The position numbers were made by a program, and so were the translations under genes. Positions 14,483-20,469 of a stretch of 20,469 bases of DNA are shown piece by piece. The notes beneath the pieces were generated by a model that worked only from the letters and a program-made list of their open reading frames with translations, was not told the DNA's origin and made no database searches. Origin of the DNA: DAOPZC01 sp035353175 (GTDB taxonomy: Bacteria > Verrucomicrobiota > Kiritimatiellia > RFP12 > UBA1067); NCBI GenBank assembly GCA_035353175.1, contig DAOPZC010000074.1, positions 1-20,469 on the forward strand, written 5' to 3'. Within the stretch, counting starts at the first letter, position 1; every line of letters starts with the position of its first letter.

Positions 14483-15268
14483 TCAGGCTTTGCGGATGCA
14501 CTTGCCCGGGCATTTGGTGATGACCTCTTCGTTGGTGATCGGTTTGGTGTAGTCGACCACCGCCAGAAAACCGTCCATGGTGATTGCGCCATCCGAAAGC
14601 TTGTTGCAGATGCGGCACCCGATACAGCCGGTGCCGCAGACCTTCTTGACGGCTGGGCCTTTGTCCTTGGAGCTGCAGAGCACGTGGATCTCCGCGGCGG
14701 CGGGCACGAGTTTGATGATTTTGCGCGGGCAGGCGGCCACGCACTTGCCACAGGCGATGCAGGTGTCCTTGTTCACCTTGGCGAGGCCGTTGACAACCGA
14801 AATGGCGTTCACCGGGCAGACGCGGGCACAGGCTCCGTACCCGAGGCAGCCGTAGGCGCAGCCCTTGTCGCCGCCGGCCGTGGCCTGCGCGGCCGCACAA
14901 TCGTTGATGCCGTTGTAGGCGGCGCGGCGCGTGGTCTCGGTGTTGTCGCCGCAACAGAGCACGAGGGCGGAGCGCTTTTCCAGCGCGCCGGCGGCGCGCC
15001 CGAGGAACGAGGCGATCGCGTTGGCGCAGGCCGCGCCGCCGGGGGCGCACAGGTTGCACTCCGCGTTGTCCATGACGATGGCGCGTGCGTAATCGGCGCA
15101 TCCTGCGAAGCCGCATCCGCCACAGTTCGCGCCGGGGAGCCGTTCCGCAACTTTGGCGATGCGGGGATCTTGGGGGACGCTGAGGTATTTTTCGGCGACG
15201 GCCAATGCCGCGGCGCTGACGAGTCCGATGCCGCCGATACAGAGGGTTGATGTGGTGATGGGGTCCAT
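14483..15268 (-). CDS. rnfB: Rnf electron transport complex subunit B (iron-sulfur)
   Basis: RnfB accepts electrons from ferredoxin. The 261-residue protein has an N-terminal membrane helix (about 5-25), then a [4Fe-4S] motif CGGCGFAGC with Cys49/52/57 and Cys74. Further ferredoxin-like cysteine groups lie around 137-151 (CAYGCLGYGACARVC), 170-180 (CIACGKCVAAC) and 211-221 (CGTGCIGCRIC). Unlike the short enterobacterial form it has extra cysteines in the C-terminal part, as in the longer RnfB of anaerobes. The ATG at 15268 has no Shine-Dalgarno sequence; the 36-base spacer after rnfA is almost entirely C and T on the coding strand. Confidence 0.96.
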   Translation of the reverse strand: MDPITTSTLCIGGIGLVSAAALAVAEKYLSVPQDPRIAKVAERLPGANCGGCGFAGCADYARAIVMDNAECNLCAPGGAACANAIASFLGRAAGALEKRSALVLCCGDNTETTRRAAYNGINDCAAAQATAGGDKGCAYGCLGYGACARVCPVNAISVVNGLAKVNKDTCIACGKCVAACPRKIIKLVPAAAEIHVLCSSKDKGPAVKKVCGTGCIGCRICNKLSDGAITMDGFLAVVDYTKPITNEEVITKCPGKCIRKA

Positions 15269-15304
15269 GAAAAGTAGGGGGGATTGGGGGGTGGGAGTTG
15301 GAGG

Positions 15305-15883
15305 CTATTTGACGAGGCCGCTGAAGCCCATGAAAGCCAAACTGAGGAGCCCGGCGGTGACAAGGGAGATGGCCACGCCTTTGAAGCAACGGGGCGGGGC
15401 GGCACGCTCGATTTTTTCGCGCAGCCCCGTGAAAATCAGAAGGGCGAAAGCGAAGCCGACCGAGGCGGAGAAACCGAAGAGGACGGACTTGAAGAAGCCG
15501 TTGCCGTCCTTCATGTTCAACACGGCGACGCCGAGCACGGCGCAGTTCGTGGTGATGAGGGGCAGGAAGATGCCCAGCGCGGCGTGCAGCGGCGGCGCGA
15601 AGCGCTTCATCACGATGTCGATAAGCTGCACCAGCGCGGCGATCACGAGGATGAAGGAAAGCGTCTGGAGGAACCGTTCGAGCCCGAGGGGCTCCAGCAG
15701 GTACTTCTGCAGGCACCACGTGACGGCCGAGGCGATGGTGATGACGAAAATCACCGCGCCCGACATGCCCAGGGCCGTGGAAATCTTCTTTGAAACGCCC
15801 AGAAAGGGGCAGATGCCCAGAAAACGGCTCAGCACGAAATTGTTGACCAGAATCGCGCTGATGATCAGAAGCAGGTACTCCAT
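15305..15883 (-). CDS. rnfA: Rnf electron transport complex subunit A
   Basis: RnfA is a six-helix membrane subunit, related to NqrE, which forms part of the ion-translocating core together with RnfE. The 192-residue product begins MEYLLLIISAILVNNFVLSR and contains FLGICPFLGVSKK at 21-33 and LPLITTNCAVLGVA at about 107-120, both hallmark stretches with the conserved Cys residues that can hold a membrane Fe-S centre. It is the first gene of the operon. The ATG at 15883 has GGGGG about 7 bases upstream and a good promoter behind it. RnfA's paralogue RnfE is not found downstream. Confidence 0.96.
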   Translation of the reverse strand: MEYLLLIISAILVNNFVLSRFLGICPFLGVSKKISTALGMSGAVIFVITIASAVTWCLQKYLLEPLGLERFLQTLSFILVIAALVQLIDIVMKRFAPPLHAALGIFLPLITTNCAVLGVAVLNMKDGNGFFKSVLFGFSASVGFAFALLIFTGLREKIERAAPPRCFKGVAISLVTAGLLSLAFMGFSGLVK

Positions 15884-15927
15884 GGAACAACCCCCATCGG
15901 TGAGGAATCGATAAAAAAAGTTCGAAT

Positions 15928-15956
15928 ATCATACTAAATGCATGGGGCCGCTTCAA
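15928..15956 (-). promoter_or_regulatory. Predicted promoter of the rnfABCDG operon
   Basis: On the minus strand TTGAAG (15956-15951) and TATGAT (15933-15928, 5 of 6 to consensus) are separated by 17 bases. The leader would be about 38 bases. This is the best promoter match in the region and the only candidate I see in front of the rnf genes. Confidence 0.7.
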
Positions 15957-15996
15957 GTGGATGACGAAAAAAGTGTAACGGTCCGGTTAAGCGGGT

Positions 15997-16025
15997 TTGC
16001 GGCTGGGGAGGTTTTTTGCTAATCT
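15997..16025 (+). promoter_or_regulatory. Predicted promoter of mcsA-mcsB-clpC
   Basis: TTGCGG (15997-16002) and TAATCT (16020-16025) are 17 bases apart, about 27 bases before the mcsA start codon. No CtsR-type repeat or CIRCE element is visible near it. An imperfect dyad TAACGGTCCGGTTA lies just upstream at 15976-15989. Confidence 0.45.
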
Positions 16026-16051
16026 AATGTATTTACGTTTGGGCGGATAAG

Positions 16052-16600
16052 ATGAAATGTGAACTGTGTCATAAGGCCGAGGCAGAAACTGCGATCCGGA
16101 AACACGTGGCGGGCGAAAGCCAAGAGCTGTACGTGTGTCAGGCGTGCGCCAAAAAAGAGGCGCAGCGTCAAGAGCCTGCCGCTTCCGAACCTTCGGCCCA
16201 GCCGGGAGGAACCGACGGCGTCCCGGTGCTTCCTCTGATGGGGATGATCCTCGACGCCGCTTTCGAGATCGTGGGCCGGGCGAAGAGCCTCGCGGAACCG
16301 GCTTGCCCCGTGTGCGGGATACTGCGCAACGAGTACCGCAAGCGGTCGCGCCTGGGGTGTCCCGCCTGTTACGAGGCTTTTTCAAAGGAGCTGGACGCGG
16401 CGATCCTTGATTTGCACCGCGCTTCGCAGCATGTCGGCAAGACCCCCGAGAAGGCGAAGGCCTTTTGGCAGCGTAAACAGCTTGCGGACAAGTTGGATGC
16501 GGCGGTCGAGGCGCAGCGCTATGAGGAGGCGATCGCCCTGCGGGACCAGCTCCGGAAGCTGGACGGGCCTGAAGCGGAGAAAGAGGGAGGTCCGGCATGA
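16052..16600 (+). CDS. mcsA: McsA: zinc-finger UVR-motif activator of protein arginine kinase
   Basis: McsA binds and activates the arginine kinase McsB, encoded next to it. The 182-residue product has the expected architecture: a first pair of CxxC motifs (Cys3/6 and Cys29/32), a variable linker at about 38-60, a second pair (Cys85/88 and Cys103/106) and a C-terminal UVR motif at about 143-171 (EAQRYEEAIALRDQL). The start at 16052 places the first zinc-finger Cys at position 3, as in the family; only a weak GCGGAT ribosome site precedes it. The stop overlaps the mcsB start (ATGA). Firmicutes operons usually have ctsR before mcsA; here the upstream gene is the divergent rnfA. Confidence 0.92.
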   Translation: MKCELCHKAEAETAIRKHVAGESQELYVCQACAKKEAQRQEPAASEPSAQPGGTDGVPVLPLMGMILDAAFEIVGRAKSLAEPACPVCGILRNEYRKRSRLGCPACYEAFSKELDAAILDLHRASQHVGKTPEKAKAFWQRKQLADKLDAAVEAQRYEEAIALRDQLRKLDGPEAEKEGGPA

Positions 16601-17652
16601 TGCTGAATCCGGAGTGGGGCGTGTTGCCGAAGAAGGCCCGGCATGTGCCGACGGACGATATCGCGATGAGCTGCCGCGTGCGGCTCGCCCGTAATCTGGT
16701 GGGCGAGAGGTTCCCCGACTGGGCCACCGAACACGACCGCGAGCGCGTTTTCGCCGGCGTGCGGGAGGCCTTGCGCGTGGAGGCGCCGGATTTGAGGGTG
16801 GAGCCCGTGGCGGGCTTCGAGGAGCAGGACCGCGACGTGTTGTGCGAATCGCATCTGATCAGCAAGGACCTGTTGGATCGGGCGGCGGGCGGCGGCGTGG
16901 CGTATGCGGTGGACGGCTCGGTGTGCGTGATGATCAACGAGGAGGACCACCTGCGCATCCAGGGCTTTGCGGGCGGGCTCGACATGCAGACGGCGTGGTC
17001 GGCGGCGGACGCGCTCGACACGCGGCTGGAGCGGCATCTGAACTACGCGTGGACGCCGCGACTGGGCTATTTGACCGCGTGCCCGAGCAACGTGGGTACC
17101 GGCTTGCGCGCAAGCGCGATGCTCCATCTGCTGGGTTTGCGGCTGCTGGGCGAGGTCGAGCCTGTCGTGCGCGGTTTGGAGCGGATGCGCCTGCTGGTGC
17201 GCGGGATCGGGGGCGAAGGCTCTGAAGCGGCCGGGCAGATCTATCAGATCTCGAACATGGACACGCTCGGCGCAGACGAGGCCACGGTCGTGCGGCGTGT
17301 GGCGCGCATCTGCGCGGAAGTGGTGCGGCAGGAATACAACGCGCGGGTGCGGCTGATCCAGGAGTCGCCGCTGGTGCTGGTGGACTGCTTGGCGCGCTCG
17401 CTGAGCGTGCTTCAGAACGCGCGGCTGCTGGCGACGTCCGAGGCGCTCGAGTTTTTGTCGGCGATGCGCCTGGGCGCGTCTCTGGGCCTGTGCACGCGGC
17501 TGAAGGTGCAGGATGTGGACAAGCTGATCCTGCTGATGCAACCGGGGCATCTGCAGAAGGGCATGGGAACGGCGATGACCTCCGACGAGCGCGACGAGAT
17601 GCGGGCGGAGTTCCTGAGCCGCAAGGTCGCGAATGTGAAGTTGAAGTGCTGA
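16597..17652 (+). CDS. mcsB: McsB: protein arginine kinase (ATP:guanido phosphotransferase family)
   Basis: McsB phosphorylates arginine residues of proteins, marking them for the ClpC protease. The 351-residue product matches the usual length of about 350-360. Motifs of the guanido-kinase fold are SCRVRLARN at 25-33, VMINEEDHLRIQ at 111-122 (catalytic Glu region), the signature CPSNVGTGLRAS at 162-173 with active-site Cys162, and RGIGGEGSEAAG at 202-213. The start is ATG 16597, overlapping the mcsA stop, with GGAGG 6 bases upstream; a second ATG directly follows it. The gene sits between its activator McsA and its partner ClpC, so the pathway assignment is strong. Substrates are not evident here. 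Confidence 0.95.
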   Translation: MMLNPEWGVLPKKARHVPTDDIAMSCRVRLARNLVGERFPDWATEHDRERVFAGVREALRVEAPDLRVEPVAGFEEQDRDVLCESHLISKDLLDRAAGGGVAYAVDGSVCVMINEEDHLRIQGFAGGLDMQTAWSAADALDTRLERHLNYAWTPRLGYLTACPSNVGTGLRASAMLHLLGLRLLGEVEPVVRGLERMRLLVRGIGGEGSEAAGQIYQISNMDTLGADEATVVRRVARICAEVVRQEYNARVRLIQESPLVLVDCLARSLSVLQNARLLATSEALEFLSAMRLGASLGLCTRLKVQDVDKLILLMQPGHLQKGMGTAMTSDERDEMRAEFLSRKVANVKLKC

Positions 17653-17700
17653 ATGTGCGCCGGGGTCGCGATCCCCGCCAACCGAGGAGAAACAAACGAC

Positions 17701-20370
17701 ATGGACGGATTCGGAAATTTTACGGCGCGCGCGCAACGTGCGATCCAGCTGGCGGCCCGCGAGGCGGACCGTTTCAACCACCCTTACATCGGCACGGAGC
17801 ATCTGCTGCTGGGCTTGGTGGCGCTCGGCGAGGGCGTGGCGGTCGAGGTGTTGGAGGAGATGGGCGTCGCGCTCGACGATGTGCGCATTGCGGTGGAGCG
17901 GATGGTCGGTTTCGGCGGCGAGACCAAGACCAAGGGCGAACTGCCCTACACGCCGCGTACGAAAAAGGTGTTGCAGCTGGCCGTTTCCGAGGCGCATGCC
18001 TTGCAGCAGCCGCTGGCCGGAACGGAGCATCTGCTGTTGGCCCTGTTGCGCGAGGGCGAGGGCGTCGCCGCGCAGGTTTTGCAGTCGCTGAACGTGCGTC
18101 TGGATGACGTGCTCGACGGTATCCGCCGGTGCCTCGAAGGGATGGAGGAGGACGAGCCCAACGGGTTTGAACCGTCCTCCGATGAGGGGGGGGCGGAAGG
18201 CGAGCAGGACGGAATGTCCGAGCCTTCGGCGATGCCGCCCCCCGGCATCTCCGCCGCCAAGAAGGAAAAGACCAAGACGCCCGCACTGAATGCGTTCGGA
18301 CGGGATCTGACGGAGCTGGCCAAGAAGAACGAGCTGGATCCCGTCGTCGGGCGGAAGAACGAGCTGGAGCGCGTGATCCAGATCCTCTGCCGCCGCTCAA
18401 AGAACAACGCGGCGCTCTTGGGCGAACCGGGCGTGGGCAAGACCGCCGTGGTCGAGGGACTGGCGCAGGCGATCGTGGCCGGCGAGGTGCCGGAGCGCAT
18501 GCGCGACAAGCGCGTGATCGCGCTGGACATGGCTTTGCTGGTGGCCGGGACCAAGTACCGCGGCCAGTTCGAGGAGCGCCTCAAGGCGGTGGTGGACGAG
18601 ATCCGGCGCGAGAAGAACGTCGTGCTTTTTCTGGATGAGTTGCACACGATCGTGGGCGCGGGCGGTGCCGAGGGCGCGATGGACGCGGCCAACATCATCA
18701 AGCCCGCGCTGGCGCGCGGAGAACTGCAGTGCATCGGCGCGACCACGCTGAACGAATACCGTCTGCACATCGAGAAAGACGGGGCGCTCGAGCGGCGGTT
18801 CCAGACCGTGCGCGTGGACGAGCCGACGGTCGAGGAGACGATCGCGATCCTCAAGGGCATCGCGCCGCGGTATGAGGCGCACCACAATGTGCTGTATGAC
18901 GGCGCGGCGCTCGAGGCGGCCGCGAAACTGACCGCCCGCTACCAGCCGGGGCGGCAGTTGCCGGACAAGGCGATCGATGCGATCGACGAGTCGGGCGCCC
19001 GCGTCCGGATGCGCGTTTCGGCGCGCCCGCCGGACGTGCGCGAGCATGAGCAGCACATCCGCGAGCTGGGCCAGAAAAAGGACATCGCGATCCGCGACCA
19101 GCATTTCGAGGAGGCGGCCGCCCTGCGCGACGAGGAGCGCAAGGCCAAGCAGGACCTCGAGAACATCGTGTCCGCCTGGAAGGCCGAGCACGCCGAAAAG
19201 GCGTTGGCGGTGACCGTGGACGACGTGACGGAGACGGTGGCGCACATCACGGGCGTGCCGATCAAGCGGATGAGCCAGACCGAGCTGGCGAGGATGCTCA
19301 ACATCGAGCAGGAGCTGCAGCAGGCGGTAGTGGGGCAAACCCCGGCGATCCAGGCGGTGGCGCGCGCGCTGCGGCGTTCGCGGGCGGACCTCAAGGATCC
19401 GAAGCGGCCGATCGGCTCGTTCATTTTCCTGGGCCCCACGGGCGTGGGCAAGACGCTGCTCGCCAAGGTTCTGGCGGAGAAGATGTTCGGCGACGACAAG
19501 GCTCTGATCCAGATCGACATGTCGGAGTACATGGAGAAGTTTACGGTGTCGCGCCTGATCGGCTCGCCGCCCGGCTATATCGGGCACGAGGAGGGCGGCC
19601 AGCTGACCGAGCGCGTGCGTCGGCGGCCGTACAGCGTGGTGCTGTTCGATGAGGTCGAGAAGGCCCATCCGGACGTGATGCACATGCTGTTGCAGATTCT
19701 GGAAGAGGGCCGGCTCACGGACAGTTTGGGCCGTCAGGTCGATTTCCGCAACACGGTGGTGATCCTGACTTCCAACCTCGGTTTCGACTATGAGAAGCAG
19801 GGGCAGGGGCTGGGCTTCATGCGCGAAAGCCAGGCGGACGACTACGGCCGGCTGCGCGACCGCATGATCAATGCCGCCAAGCAGGTGTTCAAGCCTGAAC
19901 TCATGAACCGTTTCGACGACGTGATCGTCTTCAAGAAGCTGGAGAAAGCGGATGTGGTCCAGATTCTCGGACTCGAGCTGGCCAAGGTGCGGCAGCGTCT
20001 GGAAGCCAAGGCGATCAAGCTTGAGCTGAACGAGGCGGCCACCGAGTTCCTGATCGGGAAGGGCTATGATCCCGCATTGGGCGCGCGTCCGTTGCGGCGC
20101 ACGGTGGAACGGTTTCTTGAGGACCCGTTGGCCGAGGAGCTGCTGCGCGGCGTGCTGGCCGAGGGTGTGATCGAGGCCGGCGTGGCGGACGACAAACAGG
20201 GGCTGACGTTCCGCATGCGGGACGAATTGCCGCTGCGTACGCCGCAGCCGGGAGAGGTGACGGTCCGGACGGCGGCGGACGAGCCGGCCGAAAAGGAAGG
20301 CGCGGCGGGCAAGAAAACCGCGGCGAAAACGAAGAAGCGTCCCAAGCGCGTCAAAAAACAGGACAAATGA
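17701..20370 (+). CDS. clpC: ClpC: AAA+ ATPase unfoldase of the Clp protease
   Basis: ClpC unfolds tagged or phospho-arginine-marked proteins and feeds them to ClpP. The 889-residue product has a double Clp N-domain (1-145, the McsB/pArg-type adaptor site), an acidic linker (about 149-175), AAA-1 with Walker A GEPGVGKT at 241-248 and Walker B VVLFLDE at 307-313, a short middle domain with a UVR-like motif (about 447-482), AAA-2 with Walker A GPTGVGKT at 578-585 and VVLFDEVEKAHPD at 646-658, and a C-terminal D2-small domain. The last 25 or so residues are strongly Lys/Arg-rich. The start at 17701 was chosen for the family N-terminus FGNFTARAQRA and GAGGAGA 10 bases upstream; an ATG at 17653, directly after the mcsB stop, would add 16 unrelated residues. 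A small stem (17661-17677) lies in the gap after mcsB. Confidence 0.96.
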   Translation: MDGFGNFTARAQRAIQLAAREADRFNHPYIGTEHLLLGLVALGEGVAVEVLEEMGVALDDVRIAVERMVGFGGETKTKGELPYTPRTKKVLQLAVSEAHALQQPLAGTEHLLLALLREGEGVAAQVLQSLNVRLDDVLDGIRRCLEGMEEDEPNGFEPSSDEGGAEGEQDGMSEPSAMPPPGISAAKKEKTKTPALNAFGRDLTELAKKNELDPVVGRKNELERVIQILCRRSKNNAALLGEPGVGKTAVVEGLAQAIVAGEVPERMRDKRVIALDMALLVAGTKYRGQFEERLKAVVDEIRREKNVVLFLDELHTIVGAGGAEGAMDAANIIKPALARGELQCIGATTLNEYRLHIEKDGALERRFQTVRVDEPTVEETIAILKGIAPRYEAHHNVLYDGAALEAAAKLTARYQPGRQLPDKAIDAIDESGARVRMRVSARPPDVREHEQHIRELGQKKDIAIRDQHFEEAAALRDEERKAKQDLENIVSAWKAEHAEKALAVTVDDVTETVAHITGVPIKRMSQTELARMLNIEQELQQAVVGQTPAIQAVARALRRSRADLKDPKRPIGSFIFLGPTGVGKTLLAKVLAEKMFGDDKALIQIDMSEYMEKFTVSRLIGSPPGYIGHEEGGQLTERVRRRPYSVVLFDEVEKAHPDVMHMLLQILEEGRLTDSLGRQVDFRNTVVILTSNLGFDYEKQGQGLGFMRESQADDYGRLRDRMINAAKQVFKPELMNRFDDVIVFKKLEKADVVQILGLELAKVRQRLEAKAIKLELNEAATEFLIGKGYDPALGARPLRRTVERFLEDPLAEELLRGVLAEGVIEAGVADDKQGLTFRMRDELPLRTPQPGEVTVRTAADEPAEKEGAAGKKTAAKTKKRPKRVKKQDK

Positions 20371-20381
20371 AAAAATCCCGC

Positions 20382-20411
20382 TTGCAACGCGGGGTGCAAT
20401 GTTGGTATTGT
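20382..20411 (+). promoter_or_regulatory. Possible promoter of rpsP
   Basis: TTGCAA (20382-20387) and TATTGT (20406-20411) are 18 bases apart and lie between the clpC stop and the rpsP ribosome site. Both hexamers match the consensus at about 4 of 6 positions. Read-through from clpC is the alternative. Confidence 0.4.
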
Positions 20412-20433
20412 ACCACGTTTCACGGAGGAGAAA

Positions 20434-20469
20434 ATGGTCAAAATCAGACTTCGCAGAACAGGTTGTAAC
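20434..20469 (+). CDS. rpsP: 30S ribosomal protein S16, first 12 codons (3' end outside window)
   Basis: The frame ATG-GTC-AAA onward reads MVKIRLRRTGCN, which matches the highly conserved N-terminus of ribosomal protein S16 (MVKIRL.R.G). A strong ribosome site GGAGGAG (20424-20430) lies just before the ATG. The gene runs out of the window after 36 bases. rpsP often heads an operon with rimM, trmD and rplS, which cannot be checked here. The assignment rests on only 12 residues but the match is distinctive. Confidence 0.82.
   Translation, partial: MVKIRLRRTGCN

Noticed and set aside
14434..14751. N-terminal extension of RnfC
   Set aside because: The extra 106 codons lie within rnfB in another frame, and the RnfC family N-terminus starts right at ATG 14433.
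14460..15956. Long minus-strand frame of about 498 codons through rnfA and rnfB
   Set aside because: It is in a different frame from the conserved RnfA and RnfB sequences and its translation is low-complexity Arg/Pro/His-rich.
15884..16051. CtsR box or CIRCE element upstream of mcsA
   Set aside because: No GGTCAAA-type tandem repeat and no TTAGCACTC inverted repeat are present.
16519..19683. Long open frames on the minus strand opposite mcsB and clpC (up to about 500 codons)
   Set aside because: They are antisense to clearly conserved genes, have odd His/Arg/Gln/Leu-rich composition and no recognisable domains; they result from the high GC content.
20376..20394. Hairpin CCCGC/GCGGG after clpC as a clpC terminator
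   Set aside because: On the plus strand it is not followed by a T-tract (the A/T run is on the upstream side), and the stem is only 5 bp; it overlaps a possible rpsP promoter.
1..20469. Mobile elements, CRISPR arrays, tRNA or rRNA genes
   Set aside because: No transposase or integrase motifs, no regularly spaced repeats, and no tRNA-like cloverleaf or rRNA sequence were seen on either strand.

Overview
The window reads as chromosomal DNA of a high-GC, probably anaerobic, Gram-negative-type bacterium. The evidence is an Rnf ferredoxin:NAD+ oxidoreductase operon, secreted glycoside hydrolases, NikR-linked ECF metal uptake and an McsA-McsB-ClpC cluster without an adjacent ctsR. This mix would fit a PVC-group lineage (Kiritimatiellota/Verrucomicrobiota-like), but that placement is an inference from gene content only. 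Coding density is high. I see no mobile elements, CRISPR arrays, tRNA or rRNA genes, and no stretch over 300 bases without a gene.

Layout. (1) 1-1200, plus strand: the 3' two thirds of uvrC. (2) 1223-6058, minus strand, read right to left: nikR, with its own hairpin terminator, then a metal ECF transporter (a CbiM/NikM subunit carrying a PDGLE domain, CbiQ, CbiO), followed by thiM and thiE with short gaps or overlaps. A dyad ATGTTA-N16-TAACAT sits on the predicted cbiM promoter and has the half-site spacing known for NikR. Nickel control of the transporter, and possibly of the thiamin-salvage genes behind it, is therefore plausible. (3) 6146-11135: two divergent genes for large exported carbohydrate-active proteins, an uncharacterised TIM-barrel protein (minus) and a GH31 glycosidase (plus). 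A perfect 10-bp inverted repeat between them carries a consensus TTGACA -35 hexamer in each arm. (4) 11156-15883, minus strand: rnfA-B-C-D-G and then a small unrecognised gene where rnfE would normally be; rnfE is absent here. The spacers before rnfB, rnfC and rnfD are C/T-rich and lack a Shine-Dalgarno sequence, unlike the rest of the window. (5) 16052-20370, plus strand: mcsA-mcsB-clpC, a predicted protein-arginine-kinase/AAA+ unfoldase quality-control operon. (6) 20434 to the end: the first 12 codons of rpsP (ribosomal protein S16).

How the genes work together. The Rnf complex would couple ferredoxin oxidation to NAD+ reduction and an ion gradient. The ECF transporter would bring in Ni or Co, sensed by NikR. 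ThiM and ThiE would salvage thiazole into thiamin phosphate. The two exported proteins would act on an extracellular or periplasmic glycan. McsA/McsB/ClpC would mark and unfold damaged proteins. Nothing here is a clearly new system. The best leads are the rnf operon without rnfE but with a new small partner gene, the translation signals of that operon, and the palindromic shared promoter of the glycosidase pair.
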